In this document: positions 8,705 through 17,967 of the stretch, in pieces | Layout: every line of letters begins with the position of its first letter | Position numbering within the stretch: the first letter of the stretch is position 1 | Assembly (NCBI GenBank): GCA_050699715.1 | Contig: JBOHFR010000003.1 | Coordinates: forward strand, 1-64,000 | Length of the DNA stretch: 64,000 bases | Reading direction: 5' to 3' | Origin: GCA-003244245 sp050699715 | Lineage (GTDB): Bacteria > Actinomycetota > Actinomycetes > Mycobacteriales > Pseudonocardiaceae | The notes under the pieces: model-generated | Seen by the model: the letters and a program-made list of their open reading frames with translations, nothing else | Database searches by the model: none | What the model was told of the DNA's origin: nothing | Program-made: the position numbers and the translations under genes

Positions 8705-10546
8705 ATGTGTGGAATCACCGGCTGGGTCTCGTTCGATCGGGACCTGACTCGGCACCAGGCGGACCTCGACGCGATGACAATGACCATGGCCTGCCGGGGT
8801 CCGGACGCCGCAGGCAGCTGGCTTGATCAGCATGTGGCGCTGGGTCACCGCCGACTCGCGGTGATCGACATTGAGGGCGGCACGCAGCCCATGTCGGTGC
8901 GCACCGATGACGGCACCGTGACGATCACCTACAGCGGAGAGACCTATAACTTCACCGAGCTCCGCGATGAGCTGCGCCGCCAGGGCCATCGATTCCGGAC
9001 TCGCAGCGATACCGAGGTGGTGCTGCACGGCTACCTGCAGTGGGGCGCGGCGGTGGCCGAACGACTCAACGGCATGTACGCCTTCGCTATCTGGGACACC
9101 AGAGTCGAAAAGCTCGTCATGATCCGCGACCGGATGGGTATCAAGCCGTTTTACCTGTCTCCCACTCCCGACGGGGTGTTGTTCGGCTCCGAGCCCAAGG
9201 CGATCCTGGCCAACCCACTAGCGGACCGCGCGGTCGACCTAGACAGCCTGCGTGAGCTGTTCAGCTTCACCAAGACCCCTGGCCATGCGGTGTGGTGCGG
9301 GATGCGCGAGGTGCTCCCGGGCACCGTGGTCACCGTCGACCGCACCGGCCTACGGGAGCACAGCTACTGGACTCTGCAGACCCGCACGCACCCAGACGAC
9401 CAGCAGACCAGCATTGTCACCGTCCGCTCGCTGCTCGACGACATCGTGGCCCGCCAACTGGTCGCCGACGTGCCGCGCTGCGTGCTGCTCTCCGGTGGAC
9501 TGGACTCCAGCGTGCTCACCGTGCTGGCCGCCGCGCAGCTCGGCGAGCACGGCGAGCAGGTCCGCAGCTTTGCGGTGGACTTCGTCGGGCAGGCTGAAAA
9601 TTTCACCCCGGACGACCTGCGCGGCACGCTGGATGCCCACTACGTGCACGAGGTGGCCACCCACGTCGGCTCGCGACACCAGGACATCGTCCTCGACCAC
9701 ACCACGCTGGCCGATCCGGCGGTACGGCGCGCGGTGGTCACCGCGCGGGACCTTCCGGGCGGCTTCGGCGACATGGACACCTCACTGTATCTGCTGTTCA
9801 AGGCCATCCGCGGGCATTCCACAGTTGCCCTGTCCGGGGAATCCGCCGACGAGATCTTCGGCGGGTACCACTGGTTCCATCAGCCCGAGGTGCAGGCCGC
9901 AGACACCTTCCCCTGGATCGCCTCCTATCTGACCGGTCCGCACGCCCAGGCGCCCGGCCCGCTCAACGCCGACCTCACCGCCGCCCTCGACCTGCCCAGC
10001 TACATCCGCGATCGCTACGCCAGCGCGGTCGCCGAGGTCCAGCCGGCCGATGGCGAGACCGAGCACGAGCGGCGGATGCGGGTGATCTGCTATCTGCACC
10101 TGACCCGGTTCGTTCGGCTGCTGCTGGACCGCAAAGACCGCATCAGCATGGCCGTCGGCCTGGAGGTCCGGGTGCCCTTCTGCGATCACCGACTCGTTGA
10201 GTACGTCTACAACACCCCGTGGTCACTCAAGACCTTCGACGGCCGCGAGAAAAGCCTGCTCCGCGCCGCAGCTGCGGACATGTTGCCCCAGGCGGTATCA
10301 GAGCGGGTGAAAAGCCCCTACCCGTCCACCCAGGACCCCGACTACGCCGACGCCCTGCAGCAGCAGGCCAAGGAGCTGCTCGCGGCCGACGACCCGGTGT
10401 TCAGCCTGGTCGACCGCCGCTGGCTAGAAGCCGCCGCACAGCAAGATCCGGCCACCATGCCCGCCGAGGTCCGCAACGGCATCGACCGGACTCTCGACTT
10501 ATCCACCTGGCTGGAGATCTATCGCCCGACACTCCGGATCCCCTGA
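8705..10546 (+). CDS. asnB: Asparagine synthase (glutamine-hydrolysing)
   Basis: This 613-residue protein has two domains. The N-terminal class II glutaminase begins MCGITGW, with Cys2 as nucleophile after Met removal, followed by MTMACRGPDAAG and LGHRRLAVID. The C-terminal ATP-pyrophosphatase domain carries the PP-loop LLSGGLDSSV and SGESADEIFGGYHWF. It amidates aspartate with glutamine nitrogen. I chose the ATG at 8705 rather than the GTG at 8702 because the catalytic Cys must follow the initiator; AGGGAG lies upstream. It stands alone rather than in a recognisable biosynthetic cluster. Confidence 0.93.
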   Translation: MCGITGWVSFDRDLTRHQADLDAMTMTMACRGPDAAGSWLDQHVALGHRRLAVIDIEGGTQPMSVRTDDGTVTITYSGETYNFTELRDELRRQGHRFRTRSDTEVVLHGYLQWGAAVAERLNGMYAFAIWDTRVEKLVMIRDRMGIKPFYLSPTPDGVLFGSEPKAILANPLADRAVDLDSLRELFSFTKTPGHAVWCGMREVLPGTVVTVDRTGLREHSYWTLQTRTHPDDQQTSIVTVRSLLDDIVARQLVADVPRCVLLSGGLDSSVLTVLAAAQLGEHGEQVRSFAVDFVGQAENFTPDDLRGTLDAHYVHEVATHVGSRHQDIVLDHTTLADPAVRRAVVTARDLPGGFGDMDTSLYLLFKAIRGHSTVALSGESADEIFGGYHWFHQPEVQAADTFPWIASYLTGPHAQAPGPLNADLTAALDLPSYIRDRYASAVAEVQPADGETEHERRMRVICYLHLTRFVRLLLDRKDRISMAVGLEVRVPFCDHRLVEYVYNTPWSLKTFDGREKSLLRAAAADMLPQAVSERVKSPYPSTQDPDYADALQQQAKELLAADDPVFSLVDRRWLEAAAQQDPATMPAEVRNGIDRTLDLSTWLEIYRPTLRIP

Positions 10547-10590
10547 CATTGTCTTCACACCGCTCACCCGCACGACCACTAGGGCCGTCC

Positions 10591-10875
10591 TCACCTACCG
10601 GGTAGCGAGGTCACCGCCGACGGTGGCGGGTTGAGGAGTTGTTGCGTGAGTTGACGTTGAGTGGCGACGAGCTGGTCGGCGACCTGGCGCTGAGCCACGA
10701 GCAACGTCGCGAACGGGTCGTAGGCGAGGGCGACCACCGCCGCGTCCGCAGGGGTTCGCGCGTGTGGGCCAAGCTTGCGGGCCAGCTCGGCCCACACCTG
10801 CAGCGACCGCAGTGAGGCGTCCTGCCCTTGGCGCACGAGCCGGGCCATCGAGTCCCGCGCCCGCTGGGTGGTCAT
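10591..10875 (-). CDS. Hypothetical protein, phasin-like helical
   Basis: This 94-residue protein begins MTTQRARDSMARLVRQGQDA and is predicted to be almost entirely helical. A Gln-rich amphipathic stretch (LLVAQRQVADQLVATQRQL, about residues 60-80) looks like a coiled coil or phasin-like segment. I do not recognise a family with confidence. The ATG at 10875 is preferred to upstream codons because the extra 27 residues are low-complexity. It lies downstream of the GAF-ANTAR gene on the same strand. Confidence 0.6.
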   Translation of the reverse strand: MTTQRARDSMARLVRQGQDASLRSLQVWAELARKLGPHARTPADAAVVALAYDPFATLLVAQRQVADQLVATQRQLTQQLLNPPPSAVTSLPGR

Positions 10876-10978
10876 GTCCGAGGCACCGTGGACCGGGGAA
10901 GGATCTCGGTAAATCGGGGTAACGGCCAGATTGCCCGCCGAGCGCACCCCGCGCACGGCAGTGTCGTGGTGCGCGGGT

Positions 10979-11713
10979 TCAGTGGTGAAAAGTCACGTCG
11001 GGGTCGGGTGGTTCGCCGCTGACCCGGGTGACGATCTCATAGGCGACGTCGCGGAGTTTGATGTTACGGTGGTGCGAGGCGCGGCGGAGAATTTCGAAGG
11101 CGTCGCTGGCGCCGCACCGGTTCTGGCCCATGATGATGCCCATGGCCTGGTCGATGATCATGCGTGAGGCCAGGGCGTTCTCGAGGTGGCCAGCGAGTTC
11201 GACGCGGTCGGTCAGGCGCACTGCCAGCTGAAGCGCCATCGATGCTTCCTCGCCGAGGGCTTCGGCTCGGTGTTGCCGGTCGGTGGTGAACACCGCTGGC
11301 TGGTGTGCGTAGAAGTTGAGTGCCCCGCGCACGCCCGGGCCGCCGGTCAGCGGGATCGACAGGGCGGAGGCGATCCCGTGGGCGAGGGCATCGAGCCGGT
11401 AGGCGCCCCAACGGTCGTCGGTGGCGAGATCGCTGATGGACACGATGGCGCCGGTACGCATGCAGGTCAGACAGGGCCCGTTGTGGTGGCCGTATTGCAC
11501 CTCATCCAGGCCCAGGGCGTGGGCGTCGCTGCTGGCCACGGTGAGTGGGGCACCCTCACGTTCCATGGTGATCCCGCAGGACAACTCGGGTGCGACGGCG
11601 GTGGCGGCGTAGCGGGCCAGCTCGTGGAGGAACCCGGTGACGTGGTCGGTGTCCAGGAGCAGTTGCTGCAGCTCGTGGGCGGCGGTGGCGCGGTCGAGAG
11701 GATGGTCCCGCAT
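10979..11713 (-). CDS. GAF and ANTAR domain-containing regulator
   Basis: This 244-residue protein has an N-terminal GAF sensor domain (about residues 20-165; CGITMEREGAPLTVASSDA, SIPLTGGPGVRGALNFYAHQ). A C-terminal ANTAR RNA-binding domain follows (about residues 178-235; ASRMIIDQAMGIIMGQNRC, SDAFEILRRASHHRNIKLRD). ANTAR proteins bind two-hairpin leader RNAs and act as antiterminators; the ligand of this GAF domain is unknown. The region 12660-13486 holds relics of further GAF/ANTAR genes. Confidence 0.9.
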   Translation of the reverse strand: MRDHPLDRATAAHELQQLLLDTDHVTGFLHELARYAATAVAPELSCGITMEREGAPLTVASSDAHALGLDEVQYGHHNGPCLTCMRTGAIVSISDLATDDRWGAYRLDALAHGIASALSIPLTGGPGVRGALNFYAHQPAVFTTDRQHRAEALGEEASMALQLAVRLTDRVELAGHLENALASRMIIDQAMGIIMGQNRCGASDAFEILRRASHHRNIKLRDVAYEIVTRVSGEPPDPDVTFHH

Positions 11714-12075
11714 CGGGTCCGGACCGATCTCGGAGCCTCGACCCCGGGTTAAGCGCTCATCGCAGACGGCGCGTCACTGGCCTGACAGCTCGGAGTACCT
11801 TCGACACCGCTTAGTGTGGCATTGCGGTGCGGGACAGTCTACCCGCCCCCGACCTGCTATGTTGTACCATGGTCCAGAAGCGCGGCCAGCCCACAGCGAG
11901 TCATCGGGTGGAGCGAGATGCCGCTGGACCGTTGTTCCTGCCGGGTGGGTTGTCACCGAGCACGGGTTGAGACCCCGTCCGAAGCATCACCGACGGACAG
12001 CGCCCGCTATGGCCCAGCATGCCAGCTCTCCGCCGAGTGCTCATGACCAGACGAACCCCATCAAGTGGAGCCACG
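11714..12075. other. Divergent intergenic region, no gene seen
   Basis: These 360 bases separate the divergent GAF-ANTAR gene from the hypothetical at 12076. No reading frame here resembles a known protein. Promoters for both genes should lie here, but I see no clear consensus boxes. Confidence 0.4.
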
Positions 12076-12630
12076 ATGAGAAACAACAAGGCTGCCAGCA
12101 CCACCAGCCTCAAGCATACCATCAGGCAACTCACGTTAGACGATGTGACTGGTGCGGCGCGCGTGCTGGCCGCGGTGTGGTGCCGCTCGGTGGGGACCTC
12201 GTGGACACTGGAGCTGCACGAGCTCGACGGTGACACGGCGCGCGGCAGGGTCGTGGACCGGGTCAGCTCGGGTGTGCCCATCTCCCAACCGGTGCCAGAG
12301 TGGCTGGCCCGGCAGCTGCTCGCCGACCGCAAGCTGGCGCTGTTCGGCGATTGCGCCGCTGACCCCGATACGCACAGTCGGCACCGCATCGGTTACGTGT
12401 GCGGGGACGCCGAGCTGATCACACTGGCACACCTCGTGGCCGAAGATGCCACCAAGGCGGGAGTGCACCCTGTGCTGCTGGCCGCGCGGTGGGTCGCGGC
12501 CGGATTCCCCGCCGACGCCGCCGCAGGATGGATACGCCAGGGCGTCCAGTCACCACAAGCAGCCCAGCACCAGACGGTGTCCCCGCAGCTCACCGGGTCG
12601 CCCACGATCGACCACCGGGGCATCGCCTGA
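12076..12630 (+). CDS. Hypothetical protein
   Basis: This protein of 184 residues is of unknown function. The ATG at 12076 gives MRNNKAASTTSLKHTIRQLT; an upstream in-frame ATG at 12019 is possible. The middle part (SWTLELHELDGDTARGRVVD, LARQLLADRKLALFGDCAAD) looks like a compact alpha/beta domain. There are no membrane segments and no known motif. It is followed directly by the decayed GAF/ANTAR region. Confidence 0.5.
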   Translation: MRNNKAASTTSLKHTIRQLTLDDVTGAARVLAAVWCRSVGTSWTLELHELDGDTARGRVVDRVSSGVPISQPVPEWLARQLLADRKLALFGDCAADPDTHSRHRIGYVCGDAELITLAHLVAEDATKAGVHPVLLAARWVAAGFPADAAAGWIRQGVQSPQAAQHQTVSPQLTGSPTIDHRGIA

Positions 12631-12659
12631 CCGTCACCGAGGGTCGGCGGCGTAACCTT

Positions 12660-13486
12660 GCCGCCCGGTGAGGCTGATGTGCTGGCCCAGATCTACCGGG
12701 CCTGCGCGCAGGGCCTGCCGGTGAGCGGGGCCGCGATCTCGGTGATGCCGGCCGCTGCGGTGGGGGGGCACGGGCTGGGCGAGCAGCGACGTCGGCGTCC
12801 GGATCGAGGAGCTGCACCTGACCCTGGGTGAAGGCCCGTACATCGAGGCTTTCACCACCGGGCGCCCGGTGGTGGTGGCGGACCTGGAGGTCGCGACCCG
12901 CCAGACCGGCTGGCCGGTGTTCGCCGCCGCCGCAGTGGAGGCCGGGGCGCGGGCGGTGTTCGCGTTCCCGTTGCAGCTCGGCGCGATCCGTATCGGGGTG
13001 CTGGCGTTCTACCGGGTGACCCCGGGGCCGCTGAGTGGCAGCGAGCGCTCCGAGGCGCTCATCGCCGCCGAGCGCGCTACGCTGGTGCTGCGCAGGCCAC
13101 CCGGTGGCCGCAGTTCGCCGATCTGGCCGGCGTCGCCTCGGTGCACGCCGTGCCGATGCGGCTGCGCCAGGAGACGATCGGGGCGTTGAACCTGTTCCAC
13201 ACCCAGGTGGGCTAGCTCGCGGCCGCGGACCTCGAGCTAGCGCAGGCCCTCGCCGACGTCGCGACGATCGGGATCTGCACCGCGCCGAGACCCTCACCGA
13301 GCACCTGCAGACGGCGCTGAACAACCGGGTCATCATCGAGCAATCCAAGGGCATGCTTGCCCAACGCGGCCGAGTGGACATGACCGAGGCCTTCACCCGG
13401 CTGCGCCGCCACGCCCGCGAGCATAACCTCAAACTCAGCGACCTGGCCCGCCAGGTCGCCACCGGTGCCCTGGACCGGACATCGTG
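12660..13486 (+). pseudogene. Decayed GAF-ANTAR regulator(s)
   Basis: Three frames must be joined to read a GAF-ANTAR protein. Frame one has VLAQIYRACAQGLPVSGAAI. Frame two has VRIEELHLTLGEGPYIEAFT through a whole GAF domain to SERSEALIAAERATL. Then FADLAGVASVHAVPMRLRQE continues to a TAG at about 13213, followed by ADLELAQALADVATIGI and a complete ANTAR domain (NNRVIIEQSKGMLAQRGRVD). The second GAF piece repeats part of the first, so this may be a fusion of two relatives after a deletion. The TAG and at least two frameshifts make a functional product unlikely. Confidence 0.85.
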
Positions 13487-13598
13487 CTCGGGACCAGGGC
13501 ACGCCGCCAGCGCCACTCCCCAGGACCCGGGTAGCGCCAAGGGAATTTTCCCCGCCGGTCGCTGGCCTATTGAGCTGCGCAAACGGGCGGACGACCGG

Positions 13599-13705
13599 GG
13601 CAAGCTTCCGGTGGATCCAGCCGCTGGGCGCCCGCTCTGTCACCCAGCGTGGACTACGGTTCGCTGCGGGATCGGTGCGGCAGGCAACCTGGTGGGGGGT
13701 GGGCG
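13599..13705. repeat. Diverged direct repeat, copy A
   Basis: About 95 bases starting GGGCAAGCTTCCGGTGGATC closely match 22903-23000, with scattered substitutions and no large gaps. Both copies end shortly before the start of a large TPR-type regulator gene on the plus strand. I do not know what the repeat encodes or binds. Confidence 0.6.
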
Positions 13706-13708
13706 AGG

Positions 13709-15279
13709 ATGCCCAGAAAAGCGGGGAACTCCCCGAAAGCGGAGCGTGACGAGCTGCGTGACCGGATGCGCGGCTACGGGTGCACCGTCAGCCAGATCGC
13801 CGCCGAGATGAGCCGCCGGTTCAACCTGCGCCCCCGGGTGGCGTGGCGGCACGCCCTGGGCTGGCCCCAGTGGAAGCTCGCCCAGCGGTACAACACCGAC
13901 CATCCGGGGGCGAGGCTGTCGGACAATCGGATCAGCGAATTCGAGGCGTGGCCGCACGGCGGGTGCCTACCCAGCCTGCGCTACCTCGCGCAGCTGGCCG
14001 TCACGTTCGGGCACGGGTGCACCCGGGAACCCAGCTCACCGTGCTGGGAACCAGCCAGCTCGGCGCTGGTCTGGTGGTGCCCGCGGACCCCGCGGTGTGG
14101 GTGGCGGCGCTGGGCCTGCGGCCTCCGGGTGAGCTCGCCTCGCTGCTGCTGACCTGCCTGGGATTCCTGACCGCGGCTGATGGTGCGGCGCTGAGCACGC
14201 CGCGCGAGCGGGACCGTGCCTACCATCAGCTTGTCCAGTCCCTGACGAGTTGGGCTCACACCATGAAGCGTCGCAACGCGCTCCGAACCCTGGGCTGGGC
14301 GGCCACGGCCGCCTCAGTCGGCCACTTTCCCGACCCGGACGAGCAAGCGCGGGTCGCTGCGGTGCTCAGCAATCCCGGACGGGTCGACGCGCGCACCCTC
14401 GAGCACTTCGAAACGGTGCTGTGGGGGTGTAAGCAGCAGGATGACGCGCTCGGTCCGAGGGGTGTACTCGATACCGTGCTCGCGCAGCGCAGCCTGCTTC
14501 GTTCGCTGCTGCCGGGCTGCCCGGCCCCGCTTCGGCCCCGGCTGCTCGCCGCGCTGAGTGTCGCCTCCCACCACGCCGGCTGGTGCGCCTTCGACCTGAA
14601 CGATGTCGACAGCGCGGGGTATTTCTACGAGGACGCCCGAGCGCTGGCCCACGAAGCCGGGAACATGCAGCAGAGCGCCAAAGTGCTTTTCGTCATGGGC
14701 CGCTTGGCGGTCTGGCACGGCAAGCCACGCATCGGCATTGACCACGCGGTGGCGGCCAGGCAGTGGGCCGATCGTACCGGCAATAAGCGGTTACAAGCCT
14801 GGACCGCTGTCGGTGCCGCAGGGGCGTATGCCACTGATGGGCAACGAGACGCGTGCTTGGCGGCGATTGACGCGGCGGAAACAGCGCTGGCGGGAGCCGG
14901 CGAACCAGGGGTGCCCGGCTACAACAGCATCTACTACGACGAAGGCGTGCACACCTCCTTTTGCGGCGAGTGTCACCTGAAGCTGCGTGACGCTGACCGT
15001 TCCGCTGATTATTCTCAGCGGTCACTCGCGACCCTGGACCAGTCCTACACCCGCCAGGTGGCGCTTACCACCGTCGATCTGGCGAGGGCGCATGCGCTGT
15101 CCGGCGAGATCGACGAGGCGGCCCGCCTGCTCGGTGACGCGGGCGAGATCGCGGCGGGTAACAGCTCAGCAAGGCTGGTCACGGCTTTGCGCCAGGGCCG
15201 CGCCGACCTGCGGCCCTGGGCGGACACCGCCACCGTCCGCGCCCTTGACGACCGCTTGGCGTCGTGCGGTGCGGTGTGA
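13709..15279 (+). pseudogene. TPR-type transcriptional regulator, frameshifted
   Basis: The N-terminus (MPRKAGNSPKAERDELRDRM, VAWRHALGWPQWKLAQRYNT) is the DNA-binding segment of a large actinobacterial regulator family. It runs in one frame to about 14020 (AVTFGHGCT). The rest (GLVVPADPAVWVAALGLRPP to the stop at 15279) lies in another frame and holds a long helical TPR-like domain (VASHHAGWCAFDLNDVDSAG, YFYEDARALAHEAGNMQQSA). In intact relatives a linker joins the two parts, so bases have been lost near 14015-14040. Unless this is an assembly error or programmed frameshifting, the gene is broken. It is divergent from the 15404-21430 operon and could once have controlled it. Confidence 0.75.
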
Positions 15280-15291
15280 CGGGCGAACGCC

Positions 15292-15395
15292 ATGCTGCGC
15301 CTACTGGACATCCAGCCTGGCATGCGAGTCATGAAGATCGGCACATACTCGGGTTACTCCGGGGAGCTGCTGTCTCGCATCATCGAGCGTGGCGG
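15292..15395 (+). pseudogene. SAM-methyltransferase N-terminal fragment
   Basis: MLRLLDIQPGMRVMKIGTYS followed by GYSGELLSRIIERGGHG matches the SAM-binding loop of protein-L-isoaspartate methyltransferase-like enzymes (usual VLEIGTGTGY). The similarity ends after about 35 residues and the frame stops at 15510. It is convergent with the epimerase gene, which ends at 15404. It resembles the SAM loop of the graspetide methyltransferase at 59292-60467. Confidence 0.6.
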
Positions 15396-15403
15396 GCACG
15401 GCT

Positions 15404-16513
15404 CTATGCCTCGCATACCTGGATGGCGCGTGGTTCGCAGCTATCGCCGAACCGAGAGCGCACGACCTGAACGAGACGGCTGGACGCCGTGCCGTCTCCG
15501 AACGGTGTAGGGACGTTGGCCAGACGTGAGTTGATCTCCGGGGCGTCCCGCAGCCAGGTTGTCAGGATCTGGAGGATCCCTTCGTCACTGGGAAGCGCCC
15601 TGCTGCCGAAAGTTTGTTCGACTTCGGGGCGTTCATTGCTGCGTCGGACCACGAGGATCGGTCGTTTGAGAATCGTGGCTTCTTCCTGGATACCACCTGA
15701 GTCCGTGACGAGGCCCGCAGCGTGTTGGATGAGAGAGAGCAGCACGGGGTAGTCCAGCGGTCCGGTCAGCAGGAGGCTGTTGGCGAAGTCGGTGAGCCCG
15801 AAAGCTCTGATTTGCCGGTGTGTTCGGGGGTGCAGGGGAAACACAACCGGCACTGGTGATCCGGCCAGTTGGCGCAGGATGGCGGCAAGGTGTATGGGGT
15901 TGTCGGCGTTTTCGGGTCGATGGATGGTCGCCAGCACGTAGCCGAAGCGAGTCAGACCGAATCCGTCGAGGATGTGTTCCTGCTCCCGCGCGTTCGGCAG
16001 CATGGTGGTGACAGCTTCGACGATAGTGTTGCCGGTGACCTCGATACGTTCCGGGGCGATGCGCTCGGCAAGCAGGTTGTCCCTGGCCAGTGGTGTCGGG
16101 GCGCAGCACAGGTCGGCGAGGTGGTCGATGAGGACACGGTGGTGTTCTTCGGGCATCGCTCGGTCGAAGCTGCGCAGACCGGCTTCGAGGTGCACGAGGG
16201 GTGTGCTGGTCGCGTTGGCGGCCAGAGCGCCGGCCAGCGCCGAGGTGGTGTCTCCCTGCACGAGGACGGCGTCGGGCTGGTGCGCACCGAAGACGCGGTC
16301 GAGGGCGGTTACGAGGTCCCCGAGTTGGTGGCCTCGGGTGATGTCACGGTCGTCATGGGAGTCGAGCACCACGTCTGGCGTGATATGTCCGGACATGCCA
16401 GCGCTGAAGTGCTGTCCGGTGTGAATGACGAGGGCCTCTCGGCCGAGGAGCCCAGTGACGGGGGCGAGCTTGATGGCTTCGGGGCGAGTGCCCACGACGA
16501 CGGCGATTCGCAC
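15404..16513 (-). CDS. wecB: UDP-N-acetylglucosamine 2-epimerase (non-hydrolysing)
   Basis: This 369-residue protein of the GT-B-fold WecB family interconverts UDP-GlcNAc and UDP-ManNAc. Signatures visible are VVVGTRPEAIKLAPV at the N-terminus, LVHLEAGLRSFD, PEEHHRVLIDHLADL, FPLHPRTHRQI and TDSGGIQEEA. It is last in the minus-strand operon that starts with the radical SAM gene, 18 bases after the NUDIX gene. With the nucleotidyltransferase two genes upstream it suggests handling of a nucleotide-activated sugar. Confidence 0.92.
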   Translation of the reverse strand: MRIAVVVGTRPEAIKLAPVTGLLGREALVIHTGQHFSAGMSGHITPDVVLDSHDDRDITRGHQLGDLVTALDRVFGAHQPDAVLVQGDTTSALAGALAANATSTPLVHLEAGLRSFDRAMPEEHHRVLIDHLADLCCAPTPLARDNLLAERIAPERIEVTGNTIVEAVTTMLPNAREQEHILDGFGLTRFGYVLATIHRPENADNPIHLAAILRQLAGSPVPVVFPLHPRTHRQIRAFGLTDFANSLLLTGPLDYPVLLSLIQHAAGLVTDSGGIQEEATILKRPILVVRRSNERPEVEQTFGSRALPSDEGILQILTTWLRDAPEINSRLANVPTPFGDGTASSRLVQVVRSRFGDSCEPRAIQVCEA

Positions 16514-16531
16514 GAGCCGGTCCCCTAGCCG

Positions 16532-17182
16532 TTACCAGAACACGTGTGTGCGTTCACCATCGCAGAAACGACGCGCTGCGACGAACAAGCGGAGGTAGAG
16601 CTGGTCGAGTGTGAGGTAGTTGGGCACCAGGTCGGACCTTGTCAGGATACCTTCGCTGTGCATAAGGCCAGCGTCGGTGCGAGTGGCGTAGCGGGCGCGG
16701 ATGGTGTCGGTGTCGCCGTCGGCGAGCGCGAGCGCGTCGTCCAGGTCGATATCCACCAGGCCGGACACTTCGGCGTCGGAGAGAGGGATCTCTTCCAGGG
16801 CTACCTCCAGGGGAAGGAGGTACCAGTGTTGGAACTCGCGTTCGACGTAATCGGGGGCAAGGGTTACGGCGGTTTGCCGCAGGCCGATGGGGTGCAGGTC
16901 GCTGTAGGCGACGGGGATGCCGAGTTCCTCGTGGACCTCGCGGACACCGTCGGGGATGGTCTCGCCGGCCTGGTAGTGGCCGCCGACGGTGATGTCGGCG
17001 TAGTCGGGTCGGTCGAAGGTGTATCGGCCAGGTGCTTTTTTCTGGAGGACCACGCGCTTGGAGGTGGGGTTGATCGCGAGCGCGGAGAAGGTACGGTGCC
17101 ACAAGCCTTGGGCGTGGGCGGTCTTCTTATCCTCGGTGCCGACGGGCTCGTAACGGTCATTGAAGATGTCGATCAGCTTCAC
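16532..17182 (-). CDS. NUDIX hydrolase, isopentenyl-isomerase-like subfamily
   Basis: This 216-residue protein should hydrolyse a nucleoside diphosphate linked to another moiety. The Nudix box is at residues 68-89 (GHYQAGETIPDGVREVHEEL). It has six rather than seven residues between the first Glu and REV, as I recall for Idi-like NUDIX proteins. The N-terminal part (DIFNDRYEPVGTEDKKTAHA, LWHRTFSALAIN) is also Idi-like. The substrate is unknown. It lies 8 bases after the nucleotidyltransferase and 18 before the epimerase, so it belongs to the same transcript. Confidence 0.85.
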   Translation of the reverse strand: MKLIDIFNDRYEPVGTEDKKTAHAQGLWHRTFSALAINPTSKRVVLQKKAPGRYTFDRPDYADITVGGHYQAGETIPDGVREVHEELGIPVAYSDLHPIGLRQTAVTLAPDYVEREFQHWYLLPLEVALEEIPLSDAEVSGLVDIDLDDALALADGDTDTIRARYATRTDAGLMHSEGILTRSDLVPNYLTLDQLYLRLFVAARRFCDGERTHVFW

Positions 17183-17190
17183 GGTCGTCC

Positions 17191-17967
17191 TCAGTGGTGG
17201 GCGGCAGGTTCGGTCTGGAGTTGCCAGTAGGCATGCAGGGCATCAAGGTATCGGCGTGGCTCTCCGACGGTCACCCAGCGCCCCGTAATCCGGTGGACGC
17301 GCACGTCGGCGATCCGGGCGAGTTCGCCGACGGCCACGCCGAGATCGACCTCTCCACGAGCGCGCTTGGTCGGGACGAGCAGGTCAAAGATCGACGGCCG
17401 CAGGATCAGCCGGGAGACCACGGCCAGCGGCTCGCCCACTGTGGCGGGGTCGGGCCGCTGCCGGATACCGGCCACGCGGCTGGGGTCGTCTGGGTGGGTG
17501 TCCACAACGCCGAGGGAGGCGATGTCGGCATGGTCAACGAGCTGGGCGGCAACCACCGCATCGGCCCCATTGCCGGCGATGTCGCGCATAGTCGCGAGAT
17601 CCTGTCCGCTCAGCAGCACGTCGTCACCGAATGCGACACCGAACGATTCCTGAGAGGAGAGCCGATCTCGGAGAGTGAGCAGTGGGGTGCCGTTGCCATA
17701 GCCGTGTCGGAGGTCTTCGACAACGGCCTCGACAGGTACGCCGTCACGCCGCAACAACTTCAGGTAGGCAGGCACGACGAAGTCACCGGGCCGGGTGGCG
17801 ACGATGACAGTGGTAGCTCCAGCTCCTACGCACTCTGTGGTGACGTGTTCCACGGCGGGCCGGTGGCCGACCGGCAGCATCTCTTTGGGGACGATCGTGC
17901 TGAACGGCCGGAACCGCGTCGCGTCCCCTGCCGCGGTGACCACCACCGTCCAGCCCGTCGGCCTCAC
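17191..17967 (-). CDS. Sugar-1-phosphate nucleotidyltransferase (GalU-like)
   Basis: This 258-residue protein resembles UTP--glucose-1-phosphate uridylyltransferases. The nucleotide-binding start reads VVVTAAGDATRFRPFSTIVP then KEMLPVGHRPAVEH, and VAFGDDVLL supplies the metal-binding Asp region. It would join a sugar phosphate to a nucleotide, releasing diphosphate; the sugar is not identifiable. The GTG start at 17967 overlaps the stop of the upstream HprK-like gene (GTGA), indicating translational coupling. Confidence 0.85.
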   Translation of the reverse strand: MRPTGWTVVVTAAGDATRFRPFSTIVPKEMLPVGHRPAVEHVTTECVGAGATTVIVATRPGDFVVPAYLKLLRRDGVPVEAVVEDLRHGYGNGTPLLTLRDRLSSQESFGVAFGDDVLLSGQDLATMRDIAGNGADAVVAAQLVDHADIASLGVVDTHPDDPSRVAGIRQRPDPATVGEPLAVVSRLILRPSIFDLLVPTKRARGEVDLGVAVGELARIADVRVHRITGRWVTVGEPRRYLDALHAYWQLQTEPAAHH

